64,000 nt of DNA from NCBI GenBank assembly GCA_021531865.1, contig JAFBIW010000001.1:62001-126000 (forward strand), written 5' to 3'. The notes below the pieces were generated by a model that saw only the letters and a program-made list of their open reading frames with translations, was not told the origin of the DNA and did not search any database. This stretch comes from Butyricicoccus pullicaecorum (lineage in GTDB: Bacteria; Bacillota; Clostridia; Oscillospirales; Butyricicoccaceae). Positions 40,741 through 49,276 of this stretch are shown in pieces; the stretch's first letter is position 1; every line of letters starts with the position of its first letter. Position numbers and translations under genes: made by a program.

Positions 40741-41049
40741 TTATGCCTTGGGCTCTTCGACCTTATCGACCGGAGCGGCCTCCTTGCCGCGGATGGCCCA
40801 GCGGTACAGCTTGAGCTTGGTACGGTCAGCGGACGTTTCGATGACCAGGGTCTCGTCCTTCATGCTGACGACCTTGCCGATGAAACCGCCGATGGTCGAG
40901 ATCTCGTCGCCAATCTGGATGGAGTTGCGCATCTCGCGCTCTTCCTTATCGCGCTTTCTCTGCGGACGGATCAGCAGGAAATAGAAAATAGCAACCATCA
41001 GAACGATGGGCAGCAGATTTGCAATAATTGCGCCGTAACTGTTCAGCAT
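40741..41049 (-). CDS. yajC: Preprotein translocase subunit YajC
   Basis: 102 residues. One N-terminal membrane helix (I-V-L-M-V-A-I-F-Y-F-L-L-I) is followed by the YajC signature R-P-Q-R-K-R-D-K-E, a soluble segment with G-D-E-I-S-T-I-G-G-F, and an acidic tail. It is an accessory subunit of SecDF-YajC. It starts the leftward yajC-TIGR04086-scfA-scfB gene line, a conserved clostridial order. GGAGG precedes the ATG. Confidence 0.94.
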   Translation of the reverse strand: MLNSYGAIIANLLPIVLMVAIFYFLLIRPQRKRDKEEREMRNSIQIGDEISTIGGFIGKVVSMKDETLVIETSADRTKLKLYRWAIRGKEAAPVDKVEEPKA

Positions 41050-41112
41050 CGGTAAAACACCTCCTTAATACATTTGCATCAATACTAACATTATATACAA
41101 TGCCGCCGCAAA

Positions 41113-41934
41113 TTACAAGTCCTGAAAATCATCCAGCGCGGAATTTAGGATGCGCAGCAGGTCGGCGGGGCCGTCCAGCACATAATCGGGCGGAAATGTA
41201 GTCCCCGGCAGGTCGGATTTCTGCGCTTCGCCGGTCAGGAACAGGCAGGTGTCCGCCCCGGCGGCCAGCCCGCAGGCGATGTCGGTATAGAGCCGGTCGC
41301 CCACGACCAGCGTTTCGTCCAGCGAAAAGCCGGTCTCGGCCAGGCAGCGCGCGACCACCCCGGCCTCGGGCTTGCCGAAATAGACCGGCTCCCGTCCGGT
41401 CGTGTCGGCCAGCATCCGGCAGATCGAACCGCAGTCCGGGATGAAGCCGAACGGCGCCGGGCAGCGCAGGTCGGGATTGGCAGCGAAGAACGGCAGCTCG
41501 GTCTCCTGCAGGAGTCGGGCGGTTGCGCACAGCTTGGCATAGGTCAGCTCGCTGTCATAGCCCACGACGACGCAGGCCGGGTCACAGTCCGGGTCATCCG
41601 AAGCGTCCACCCCGAAGGCGCGCAGCTCTTCCAGAAACGAACAGGTGCCCTGCGCGTAGACCTTCCGCCCGGGGAACCGCTCCCGCAGAGCGAGCGCGGT
41701 CAGATAGGACGCGGTCACGAACTGCGCTTCGTCGGTCTCCCGTCCGAAGACCGTGCGGAAACGCTCGACGTAGGCCGCGCGGCTGCGGGTCGAGTTGTTC
41801 GTGATGAACAGCGACCGCCCGCCCAGCGCGTCGATGCGGTCGAGCAGCGCGGGCGCACCCGGCAGCCAGTCGTCGCCCACGGCAAGTGTGCCGTCAATAT
41901 CGAACAAAAACAATCGTTTGCGGGAAAGCTCCAT
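41113..41934 (-). CDS. HAD-IIA family phosphatase, NagD-like
   Basis: 273 residues of the NagD/p-nitrophenylphosphatase type. The nucleophile motif is D12-I-D14-G-T-L; motif II T-N-N-S-T-R is followed by the large C2 cap; then K-P-E-A-G-V and the final G-D-R-L-Y-T-D-I-A motif. Likely substrates are small phosphates such as nucleotides or sugar phosphates. It lies just upstream of yajC on the same strand but 63 bp away, and downstream of the glp genes. Confidence 0.88.
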   Translation of the reverse strand: MELSRKRLFLFDIDGTLAVGDDWLPGAPALLDRIDALGGRSLFITNNSTRSRAAYVERFRTVFGRETDEAQFVTASYLTALALRERFPGRKVYAQGTCSFLEELRAFGVDASDDPDCDPACVVVGYDSELTYAKLCATARLLQETELPFFAANPDLRCPAPFGFIPDCGSICRMLADTTGREPVYFGKPEAGVVARCLAETGFSLDETLVVGDRLYTDIACGLAAGADTCLFLTGEAQKSDLPGTTFPPDYVLDGPADLLRILNSALDDFQDL

Positions 41935-41974
41935 CGGGAAAAACGCTCCTTTGATCCTTTATTTTCAACAAAAC

Positions 41975-42004
41975 AACAAGGGCCGCGTGTTCGGCGGCCC
42001 TTTT
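41975..42004 (-). terminator. Terminator of the glp operon
   Basis: The hairpin AAGGGCCGC / GCGGCCCTT is followed on the minus strand by GTTGTTTTG, just past the phosphodiesterase stop. Confidence 0.75.
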
Positions 42005-42008
42005 GTCT

Positions 42009-42773
42009 TTACGCTTCGACGGCGGCGTTGTGCGCGGCGATCAGCCGGCCCGCCATGTCGGGATAGTTGGAGATGATGCAGTCAACGCCCTGCGAGATCA
42101 TGTCGCGCACGTCCTCCTCGGTGTTGACCGTCCAGGTATTGACCTCCTTGCCGAGCTGATGGTACACATCGGTCAGGTGGCGCTGATACTGGAGCAGGCA
42201 CCAACGGGGATGGATGGCGTCCGAAATGGTCTGCGAGAAGTAGAACTCGGCGTTGTGAACCGGCTTGTCATAGAGCAGGCCGGTGCGGATCTCGGGGTTC
42301 ATGCGCTTGCAGGCCTCCATCGAGACATGGTTGAAGGAGGACAGGAACACCTGATCCTGCATCTGGAAGCGCTCGATCTCGCGGATGACGGCTTCCTCCA
42401 GGCCCGGATAGAAGACCTCGTAGTTCTTGATTTCCAGATTGCAGACCTTGTGGGTCTGCTTGCAGAAGTCGAGCAGGTCGGCCCAGGTCATCATGCGCTG
42501 GCCGGCGAATTCCTCGCCCTTCCACGCGCCCAGATCGAACTGCAGCAGCTCCTCATAGGTATAGTCCTTGACATAGCCCGTGCCGTTCGAGGTGCGGTCG
42601 AGCACCGGGTCGTGGATGATGACCAGCTTGCCGTCCTTCGAGAAATGCACGTCGCTCTCGAAGCCGTCGCAGTTGGTCTTCTCTACAGCCGCCTCAAAGG
42701 CGACCCGGGTGTTCTCCGGATAATAGCCCGAAAAGCCGCGATGGGCCAGGCTCAGGATCTTTTTCGCCATCAT
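42009..42773 (-). CDS. ugpQ: Glycerophosphodiester phosphodiesterase
   Basis: 254 residues of the GDPD TIM-barrel family. The catalytic H-R in L-A-H-R-G-F-S is followed by E-N-T, then E-S-D-V-H and the second catalytic His in I-I-H-D-P. No signal peptide, so cytoplasmic like UgpQ. It yields glycerol-3-phosphate for the oxidoreductases upstream. Its ATG overlaps the glpP stop as TAATG; a second ATG follows directly. Last gene of the operon. Confidence 0.93.
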   Translation of the reverse strand: MMAKKILSLAHRGFSGYYPENTRVAFEAAVEKTNCDGFESDVHFSKDGKLVIIHDPVLDRTSNGTGYVKDYTYEELLQFDLGAWKGEEFAGQRMMTWADLLDFCKQTHKVCNLEIKNYEVFYPGLEEAVIREIERFQMQDQVFLSSFNHVSMEACKRMNPEIRTGLLYDKPVHNAEFYFSQTISDAIHPRWCLLQYQRHLTDVYHQLGKEVNTWTVNTEEDVRDMISQGVDCIISNYPDMAGRLIAAHNAAVEA

Positions 42774-43381
42774 TAGCCTTCCTTTCTTGTATCGCCGCCC
42801 GGCACGCCGGGCAGGCTCCAAAGCATCGGGTCTGAGGTCGAAATCCCCTTCGCACCGGCGGAAAACGCGCGGTTCGCATCCATCATCGTGCGCACGAGGC
42901 CGCTTGCGACGACGGGCGTGCCGGTGTCCCGGCAGAAGGTCTGCACGAGGGACTCGGGCAGGATGCCGGGCATGACCTCGACGAAGTCGGGGCTGACGTT
43001 CGTGCAGACCTGCACCGCCTTGTGATAGGACTGCCCGTCCAGAATGAAGCAGCGCAGACCGGCCAGCATCCCATGATCACGGATGACGCGGATCAGGTTG
43101 TTTTTGGTGGTCAAAATGCCGTCCGGCCGGACGATCTCAGCCAAAATCTGCACGCCGCTCGCGTCCTTGGAGACGCCGTCGGCCAGATCGAGGTGGACGA
43201 AGACCAGCTTGCCCGCCCGGCGCAGCAGAGACACGATCTCAGCCGCGTCAAACAGGCGGCCGCCCAGCACGAAGACCACCCGACAGGGCGCATACGCCGC
43301 CTTGTGCGCGTCCTCGATCGAGTGAACCGCCGCGATGATCGGGCAGCGGCCCAGTGCTTCCAGAAAATTTCGATTCGACAT
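42773..43381 (-). CDS. glpP: Glycerol-3-phosphate responsive antiterminator
   Basis: A 202-residue GlpP of TIM-barrel fold (C-P-I-I-A-A-V-H-S at the start; V-F-V-H-L-D-L-A-D-G; V-E-V-M-P-G-I-L-P; I-S-T-S-D). GlpP binds leader RNA with glycerol-3-phosphate and prevents termination. A matching leader terminator lies before the first gene of this operon at 46585-46645, so the gene probably regulates its own operon. It overlaps the phosphodiesterase gene by one base. Confidence 0.94.
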   Translation of the reverse strand: MSNRNFLEALGRCPIIAAVHSIEDAHKAAYAPCRVVFVLGGRLFDAAEIVSLLRRAGKLVFVHLDLADGVSKDASGVQILAEIVRPDGILTTKNNLIRVIRDHGMLAGLRCFILDGQSYHKAVQVCTNVSPDFVEVMPGILPESLVQTFCRDTGTPVVASGLVRTMMDANRAFSAGAKGISTSDPMLWSLPGVPGGDTRKEG

Positions 43382-43434
43382 ACCGTTCGCCTTTCTGAAT
43401 CTTTACGAAACTGCGGTCTGCCGCAGGATTGCCC

Positions 43435-43791
43435 TTAGGCCATGCTCTCGGCCGCGACCACGTCCACGCCGGTGCCGCACAGGTCGGAGACGATGACGTC
43501 GCCGATCTTGACCGGGGCCTCAATGCGAGTCTGCATGAGCACGTCCATCGCCGCGAAGAGCTTGTCCTTGGGGATGGCGGTGCGGGTGCGCACAGGCATC
43601 ATGTACCGGCGGTTCGTGACCTTGACCGTGGTGGTCAGCATACGTTCGGGGTGCAGGATCTCGGCTTCGGCATAGGCAACGCCCCGCTTGCAGGTGTTGC
43701 CGGTGACCGAAACGATCCGCTCCCCATCCAGCGTCACCTCAAGAGAGCAGCCGCGCGGGCAGACAACGCAGGTCATTTTTCTGATTTCCAT
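43435..43791 (-). CDS. DUF1667 small cysteine protein of glycerol-3-phosphate dehydrogenase
   Basis: 118 residues with an N-terminal C-V-V-C-P-R-G-C motif (C8, C11, C15) and a later Cys (T-C-K-R-G). It is the DUF1667 type that accompanies two FAD oxidoreductases in Firmicutes and Thermotoga glycerol-3-phosphate operons, and probably carries an Fe-S cluster for electron transfer. It starts 14 bp after the FAD protein. Confidence 0.88.
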   Translation of the reverse strand: MEIRKMTCVVCPRGCSLEVTLDGERIVSVTGNTCKRGVAYAEAEILHPERMLTTTVKVTNRRYMMPVRTRTAIPKDKLFAAMDVLMQTRIEAPVKIGDVIVSDLCGTGVDVVAAESMA

Positions 43792-43805
43792 TCGTATGCC
43801 CTCCC

Positions 43806-45074
43806 TCACTTGGCGTCTGCGGGACGCAGGCCGATCTCGACCGTCGAGCCGGTCAGCTTCTCCGCGAGCTGTTTGGTGATCTCGACCGATTCCATCTCAC
43901 CGGGCGCCGCCTGCATGACGCGCTTGGAGTAAACGACCTCACCGTCGTTCTTGACCTCCAGAATCATATTGCGGTACACATCGCCCACGCGGAAGAGGAA
44001 CTTCTCGTCGTAGTGCAGGGCGGACGGGTCGATCGTCGAGGGTACGACATATCTTACACCGAAGCCGGGCTTTACGTCAAGGGTGTGTCCCGATTCCTTG
44101 CGCTGACCCAGCGCGAACTGGGCTGCGCCGCGGCCGGCCAGACGGCTCTCGATCGTGACGAAGTCGACCAGATCGTGCACATGCACGACGTTGCCGCAGG
44201 CGAAGATGCCCGGGGTGTGGGTCATCATGGACTGATCGACGAAGGGGCCGTTCGTGACCCGGTTGATGTCGATATCAGCCGCGGCGGACAGCTCGTTCTC
44301 GGGGATCAGGCCGACCGAGAGCAGCAGGGTGTCGCACGGGACGTACTCGAAGGTCTCGGGGATGGGCTGGCGCTTCTCATCGACCTGCGCCACAACGACG
44401 CCCTCAACGCGCTCGCGGCCGCGCACCTCGACGACCGTATGCGACAGGCGGAGCGGAATGCCGAAATCATCGAGACACTGGACGATATTGCGCTTGAGGC
44501 CGCCCGAATAGGGCATGACCTCGAGCACCATCTTGACCTCGGCGCCCTCGAGCGTCATGCGGCGGGCCATGATCAGGCCGATATCGCCCGAACCCAGAAT
44601 GACGATCTTCTTACCGGGCATATAGCCCTCGATGTTGACAAAGCGCTGGGCGGTGCCGGCGGTATAGATACCGGCCGGACGGGTGCCGCCGATGCCGACC
44701 GCGCCGCGGCTGCGCTCGCGGCAGCCCATGGCGAGGACGATCGCGCCCGCCTCGATCTGGATGACGCCGTCCTTGGTGTTGACGGCGGTAACCACACGGT
44801 CGGCCGAGATGTCGAGCACCATCGTATCGCACTTGTACTCGATGCCCAGCGCGTCCACCTGCTCGTGGAAGCGGGAGGCGTACTCGGGGCCGGTCAGCTC
44901 CTCGCCGAAGATATGCAGGCCGAAGCCCGCGTGGATGCACTGCTGGAGGATGCCGCCGACATTGCTGTCGCGCTCGAGAATGAGCACATCGTCACAGCCG
45001 TTCTCCTTGGCGGCGATGGCCGCCGCCAGACCGGCGGGGCCGCCGCCGATTACAACTACACTGCGTTTTTCCAT
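43806..45074 (-). CDS. FAD-dependent pyridine nucleotide oxidoreductase
   Basis: 422 residues with two dinucleotide-binding motifs: V-V-V-I-G-G-G-P-A-G-L near residue 10, and I-V-I-L-G-S-G-D-I-G in the middle. A C-terminal extension is probably a contact domain. Together with the larger FAD protein upstream and the DUF1667 protein downstream it forms the three-part anaerobic glycerol-3-phosphate dehydrogenase seen in clostridia. It starts 12 bp after the upstream gene. Confidence 0.87.
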   Translation of the reverse strand: MEKRSVVVIGGGPAGLAAAIAAKENGCDDVLILERDSNVGGILQQCIHAGFGLHIFGEELTGPEYASRFHEQVDALGIEYKCDTMVLDISADRVVTAVNTKDGVIQIEAGAIVLAMGCRERSRGAVGIGGTRPAGIYTAGTAQRFVNIEGYMPGKKIVILGSGDIGLIMARRMTLEGAEVKMVLEVMPYSGGLKRNIVQCLDDFGIPLRLSHTVVEVRGRERVEGVVVAQVDEKRQPIPETFEYVPCDTLLLSVGLIPENELSAAADIDINRVTNGPFVDQSMMTHTPGIFACGNVVHVHDLVDFVTIESRLAGRGAAQFALGQRKESGHTLDVKPGFGVRYVVPSTIDPSALHYDEKFLFRVGDVYRNMILEVKNDGEVVYSKRVMQAAPGEMESVEITKQLAEKLTGSTVEIGLRPADAK

Positions 45075-45086
45075 GCGTCTCCCCCC

Positions 45087-46520
45087 TTATCTGGTCTTGC
45101 CGGTGAGCATATAGGATGCGCCGCCGAACTTGGTGATTTCGGTCGGATCGCAGCCCAGCTCCTCGGCAAGGATATCGACGACACGGGGGCCGCAGAAGCC
45201 GCCCTGACACTTGCCCATGCCGCTTCTGGTGCGGCGCTTGACGCCGTCGACCGAACGCGCGCCCGCCGGGCGGCGGATCGCGTCGCGAATCTCCTGCTCG
45301 GTGACCGTTTCGCAGCGGCAGATGATGCGGCCATAGCGGCTGTCACGCGCGACGAGGTCGGCGCGCTCCGCGGTGCTCATCTCACGGAAGCGGATGACCG
45401 GCTCACGGGAGGCCGTCCAGCCGTCCTTCTCGACCAGCGAGACCGCGCCGCTCTTCCGGATCAGCTCGACCACGTATTCGCCGACCGCAGGCGCGGCCGA
45501 CAGGCCGGGCGACTCGATACCGGCGGCGTTGAAGAAGCCGGGCGCAGGCTCATTGAGGATGAAATCACCCGTCGAGGGGGTGGCGCGCAGACCGGCGAAG
45601 TTCGTAATCGCCAGACGCATATCCAGACCGCCGACCGACTTGGCCGAGCAGGTCTTGATCTCGTTCATGCCCTCGTAGGTGGTCGCGGTGTCCCGCTTGT
45701 CCTCGACGTAGTTGGCGTTCGGGCCGATATACAGGTTGCCGTCCACCGTCGGCGAGACCAGAACGCCCTTGGAACCGGCCGCCGGGGTCTGGAAGACCAC
45801 GTGGGATACCGCCTTGCCCATGCTCTTTTCAAACAGGATGTACTCGCCCTTGCGCGGACGGATGGTAAAGCTGGTGTCGCCCGCCATCGCGGCAACCGCG
45901 TCGGCGTACAGACCGGCCGCGTTGACAACGACGCGGGTCTCGTAGGTCGTGCCTTTCGCGTCGGTCAGGCGGTAGCCGCCGTCGATCTTCTCGATCGCGG
46001 TGACCTCGGTCTGGCGGAGGTACTCCGCGCCGTTGACGCAGGCGACCTCGAGCGCGGCGGTCGTCAGCTCATACGGGCAGACGATACCGGCCGAAGGCGC
46101 ATACAGCGCGCAGGTCACACCCGGCTGAAGCCCGGGCTCCTTCGCGTAGGTCTCCTCGGCGTTGAGCACCTTCATGTCGGGCACGCCGTTCTTGACGCCC
46201 GATTCGTACAGCTCCTGTACCGTTTTGGCCTCATCCTCGCTGAACGCGACGACGAGCGAACCGATGCGCTTGAAGGGCACATCGAGCTTGGCGCAGACGT
46301 CGCCCATCATGGCGTTGCCGCGCACGTTCAGCAGGGCTTTCATGCTGCCCGGCTTGGCGTCGTAGCCCGCATGGACGATACCGCTGTTTGCGCTGCTGGT
46401 TTCGGCAGCAGGCTCCAGATTCTTGTCTAAAACGGCGACGCGGAGCTGGTAGCGAGAAAGATGGTAGGCCGTCATCGCGCCGGTCACGCCGGAACCGATG
46501 ACGATTACGTCATATTGCAT
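45087..46520 (-). CDS. FAD-dependent glycerol-3-phosphate dehydrogenase subunit, GlpA-like
   Basis: 477 residues. The N-terminal FAD motif V-I-G-S-G-V-T-G is at 7-14, followed by a DAO-type oxidoreductase body. The C-terminal BFD-like [2Fe-2S] domain carries C-R-C and C-Q-G-G-F-C. It oxidises glycerol-3-phosphate to dihydroxyacetone phosphate. The start at 46520 has GGGGAG upstream. It is the first gene of the operon, with a terminator-antiterminator leader that fits GlpP control. Confidence 0.88.
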   Translation of the reverse strand: MQYDVIVIGSGVTGAMTAYHLSRYQLRVAVLDKNLEPAAETSSANSGIVHAGYDAKPGSMKALLNVRGNAMMGDVCAKLDVPFKRIGSLVVAFSEDEAKTVQELYESGVKNGVPDMKVLNAEETYAKEPGLQPGVTCALYAPSAGIVCPYELTTAALEVACVNGAEYLRQTEVTAIEKIDGGYRLTDAKGTTYETRVVVNAAGLYADAVAAMAGDTSFTIRPRKGEYILFEKSMGKAVSHVVFQTPAAGSKGVLVSPTVDGNLYIGPNANYVEDKRDTATTYEGMNEIKTCSAKSVGGLDMRLAITNFAGLRATPSTGDFILNEPAPGFFNAAGIESPGLSAAPAVGEYVVELIRKSGAVSLVEKDGWTASREPVIRFREMSTAERADLVARDSRYGRIICRCETVTEQEIRDAIRRPAGARSVDGVKRRTRSGMGKCQGGFCGPRVVDILAEELGCDPTEITKFGGASYMLTGKTR

Positions 46521-46584
46521 ATCACTGCTCCCCTTTTTTGTGCAATCGTACAGATTCAGACCGTTCCCAGCGGTTAAAAGTACG

Positions 46585-46685
46585 AAAAAAAGACACACGA
46601 ACAAATCCAGGTCATCACTCCTGAATTTCTGCCCATGTGTCTCTTCATCTCTGCACATTTCTTATTAATATGATTATACAACAAG
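46585..46685 (-). promoter_or_regulatory. GlpP-responsive leader terminator and promoter
   Basis: On the minus strand TATAAT near 46678 with TTGCGG 17 bp upstream gives a promoter. Transcription then enters a hairpin AGACACATG...CGTGTGTCT followed by TTTTTTT (46642-46585). The terminator before glpD-type genes is the known target of GlpP, and glpP is the fourth gene of this operon. Confidence 0.75.
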
Positions 46686-46757
46686 AACCACAGATCCGCA
46701 AGGGGTCTTTGTGAAATTTGTCAGTCATTCACAAGAATACCCTTTGGAATTTGGGCA

Positions 46758-48188
46758 TCATTCAAAATAGACCGGACTGGAGATCGCGAGAAGCTGCATA
46801 TGCTCCCCGTTCAACTCGCCGTACAGCTCGACGCGCAGCCAGCGGTCGCCTTCGGTCTCGAGCAGCACCGGCCCGCCCGCGTAGGGCTTGCGGATCGCGC
46901 CGTTCGGCCCGACTGCGCGCACCTCGCGCACTGCGATGCCCCAGCGCTCCCAGTGCTCCCGGCGCTCGCTGTCGCTGACGTCAACGCGCACCTGACACGG
47001 CCCGGCCTTGCCGGTCTCGCCCAGTCCCAGACTGTCCGTTCCCTGCCGCACCTCGATCTGCATGGTCGGGCCGAGCGTCAGGTAGGTGCGGCCGCGGCGC
47101 AGCGCCTCGATCGCGTTGTCCTCGGTGACCTCGCCGCCGGGCAGACCCAAATAGGTTGCGGACAGGATGACCGGCTCACTGTCAAACCGGTGCCAGTCAC
47201 GGCCTGCCGTTGCGGCCAGACGGTGACCCTGATTCAGCAGCTCGGTCCACCATTCGATCGCCATGATATTCTTCGTGCGGTGCATCGGGTCCTCCTGCGA
47301 CCAGATCTCCATATAGGTGATATCGTCCCAATTTTTGACCTTGAAATCCCAGTGGCAGCCTCCGCACATGGGCGCGCCGATGTTGAAGGGATGGGCGATG
47401 CCCGCGATGCCGCCGACCTTGCGGATCTGGGCGGTGTAATCGTCGATGTCCTCCGGCAGGGCAAAGCGCCAGTCGACGTATTCGTGGCAGCCCAGCACCA
47501 GCATATGACCGAAGAAGGTCGTCCATTCAATGCCCCGGATGGCGGGCAGGGTTTTCTGCGCCAGCTCGGGCGTCAGCTCAGCCTGTCCGGCCTCGGTGTT
47601 GTGATCGGTCAGGGCAATGCCCGCGTAGCCGTAATCGGCGGCGGCCTGACAGAGCTGGGGCACGGTGAAGCGGCCGTCCGAATGGAGGGTATGGGTGTGC
47701 AGCTCGAAGGGTCTGTACGCATAGGCCGGGCGCTCGCAGCCCACGGCGGTGAGTTCATACGTGATCTCGTGCTCCGGAATGACGGCCTGCACATTGAGCA
47801 CGATGCGCCAGCGGCCCTTGGCCGCCTTCTGCGCGAAGAAGCCCCGGGTTGAACCGGCCTCCGAAATGACGATCACCTGCTCGGGATCGTGCCGGTGGGC
47901 GCAGCCCACATACTTCCCCTCATAATCGAGGGAAAAGGTGACAAAATTCATGAGCACCTTGCACTCGTCCATGTCGCCCGGGAACAGATCGCGGCCGACC
48001 CAGCCGCTGCGGGCAAACCCGGCCTCGACCTCGCGCTGTACGAGCGCAGGCTCCTCGATGACCTTGGGCGAATACCGGCAGGTGAACTCCAGGCGGTCGT
48101 AATCGCGGTCGGTCTCAAATTCGAGACAGCGGTTGGTTCGGTCGTCCGACGGGACAAAGGTGAATTTTTCTTGCAGCAGAATGTCCAT
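46758..48188 (-). CDS. PHP-domain metal-dependent phosphoesterase (CehA/McbA-like)
   Basis: 476 residues. An N-terminal beta-rich domain (about 1-160) precedes a PHP domain starting H-T-H-T-L-H-S-D-G-R, with later ligands in L-T-D-H-N-T-E and a C-terminal H in A-G-R-D-W-H. The last 100 residues are again beta-rich. CehA/McbA-type proteins are metal-dependent hydrolases, often acting on phosphoesters. It follows the ABC importer operon, behind a terminator. A role in breaking down the imported phosphodiester is inferred. TTAGGAG precedes the ATG. Confidence 0.85.
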   Translation of the reverse strand: MDILLQEKFTFVPSDDRTNRCLEFETDRDYDRLEFTCRYSPKVIEEPALVQREVEAGFARSGWVGRDLFPGDMDECKVLMNFVTFSLDYEGKYVGCAHRHDPEQVIVISEAGSTRGFFAQKAAKGRWRIVLNVQAVIPEHEITYELTAVGCERPAYAYRPFELHTHTLHSDGRFTVPQLCQAAADYGYAGIALTDHNTEAGQAELTPELAQKTLPAIRGIEWTTFFGHMLVLGCHEYVDWRFALPEDIDDYTAQIRKVGGIAGIAHPFNIGAPMCGGCHWDFKVKNWDDITYMEIWSQEDPMHRTKNIMAIEWWTELLNQGHRLAATAGRDWHRFDSEPVILSATYLGLPGGEVTEDNAIEALRRGRTYLTLGPTMQIEVRQGTDSLGLGETGKAGPCQVRVDVSDSERREHWERWGIAVREVRAVGPNGAIRKPYAGGPVLLETEGDRWLRVELYGELNGEHMQLLAISSPVYFE

Positions 48189-48327
48189 AGCAAAGCTCCT
48201 AACGTTCGGCGCGCCGTTTTCTCGGCAGACAACGCGCACCCTTCGATTGTTCCTTCTCTATTTTACCACACTTTCAGTGAAACGGAACAGAAACATCTGC
48301 ATGTTACAAATATTTTTTGTGCATTTT

Positions 48328-48366
48328 ACGCAAAAGAGAGGGCGCCTTGCGGCGCCCTCCCGTTTT
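48328..48366 (-). terminator. Terminator after the ABC importer operon
   Basis: The hairpin GGGAGGGCGCCG / CGGCGCCCTCTC-type stem with TTTTG on the minus strand, directly after the permease stop. Confidence 0.8.
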
Positions 48367-48374
48367 TGGAGCAC

Positions 48375-49223
48375 TTATTCCCACTCGTTTTCCTTCAGGT
48401 TGGTATAGATATATACGCCTGCGGAAACAGAGCAGATCAGGAACATGATGACCGACAGCGCGGCTGCACGGTTGTAGTTCAGGTACTTATTGAACTGATC
48501 GAACAGCGCGATGGCCAGCATCTTGGGCGAGTTGCCGCCCATCAAGTACGGAGTCGTGAAGGAGCCGACGTTCGACATGAAGACGAAGGTGCCGGCAATG
48601 ACGACATCCTTGACGGACAGCGGCAGAATGATCGAGCGGAAGACGCGGAGCTTGGAGGCGCCGACGTCGCGCGCGGACTCGATGACCGAATCCGGGATCG
48701 CACCCAGACCGGCGGTGATCATCAGGGCGGCGAACGGGATATTGAACCAGAGGTTCATCATGATCATGCCGCTTGCATGATACATCAGCGCGGGCTTGAA
48801 GTCATAACCGAAGAGCAGCGAAATACGGTTGATGACGCCGGAATCACGGATAATGGTGATCATAGCGTAAACCGCAACCAGACCCGGAATGAAACGGGGC
48901 AGCAGGTACAGCGTGCCGATGGCCTTGGAGATCGGGGACTTGATAAAGCGCAGATACAGCGCCAGCAGGTACGCGATGACGACGGCCAGAACGACGGTCA
49001 TAACGACAATATACAGGGTAAAGCCGATGTTCTTGAGCTGCGCAGGGGTGGTGAAGAAATACTTGTAGTTATCCAGTGTGAATGCTCCCGTGCCCTCATC
49101 CTGAAAACTCATGATGACGTTGGACACGATCGGGTAGGCGACCGTGAGCATAACTGTCAGAAACGCAGGCAGAGCCAAAGCGTAACCGATCAGCATTCTA
49201 TTTCTTTCTTTGGCTTTGTTCAT
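48375..49223 (-). CDS. ABC transporter permease, PotB-like
   Basis: 282 residues, six membrane helices, with the EAA loop E-S-A-R-D-V-G-A-S-K-L-R-V-F that contacts the ATPase. It is the first-permease type of the spermidine/iron/phosphonate superfamily. Last gene of the five-gene importer operon, 53 bp after the binding protein. Confidence 0.92.
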   Translation of the reverse strand: MNKAKERNRMLIGYALALPAFLTVMLTVAYPIVSNVIMSFQDEGTGAFTLDNYKYFFTTPAQLKNIGFTLYIVVMTVVLAVVIAYLLALYLRFIKSPISKAIGTLYLLPRFIPGLVAVYAMITIIRDSGVINRISLLFGYDFKPALMYHASGMIMMNLWFNIPFAALMITAGLGAIPDSVIESARDVGASKLRVFRSIILPLSVKDVVIAGTFVFMSNVGSFTTPYLMGGNSPKMLAIALFDQFNKYLNYNRAAALSVIMFLICSVSAGVYIYTNLKENEWE

Positions 49224-49276
49224 AATTCATTACCTCGGACACATAGTTTTGAAGGCGGTTTCAGGCGAGGATATGC

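Noticed and set aside
44013-46430. An 805-codon open frame antisense to the two FAD oxidoreductases
   Set aside because: It crosses two real, well-conserved genes and their 12-bp gap; composition is typical of a GC-bias shadow.
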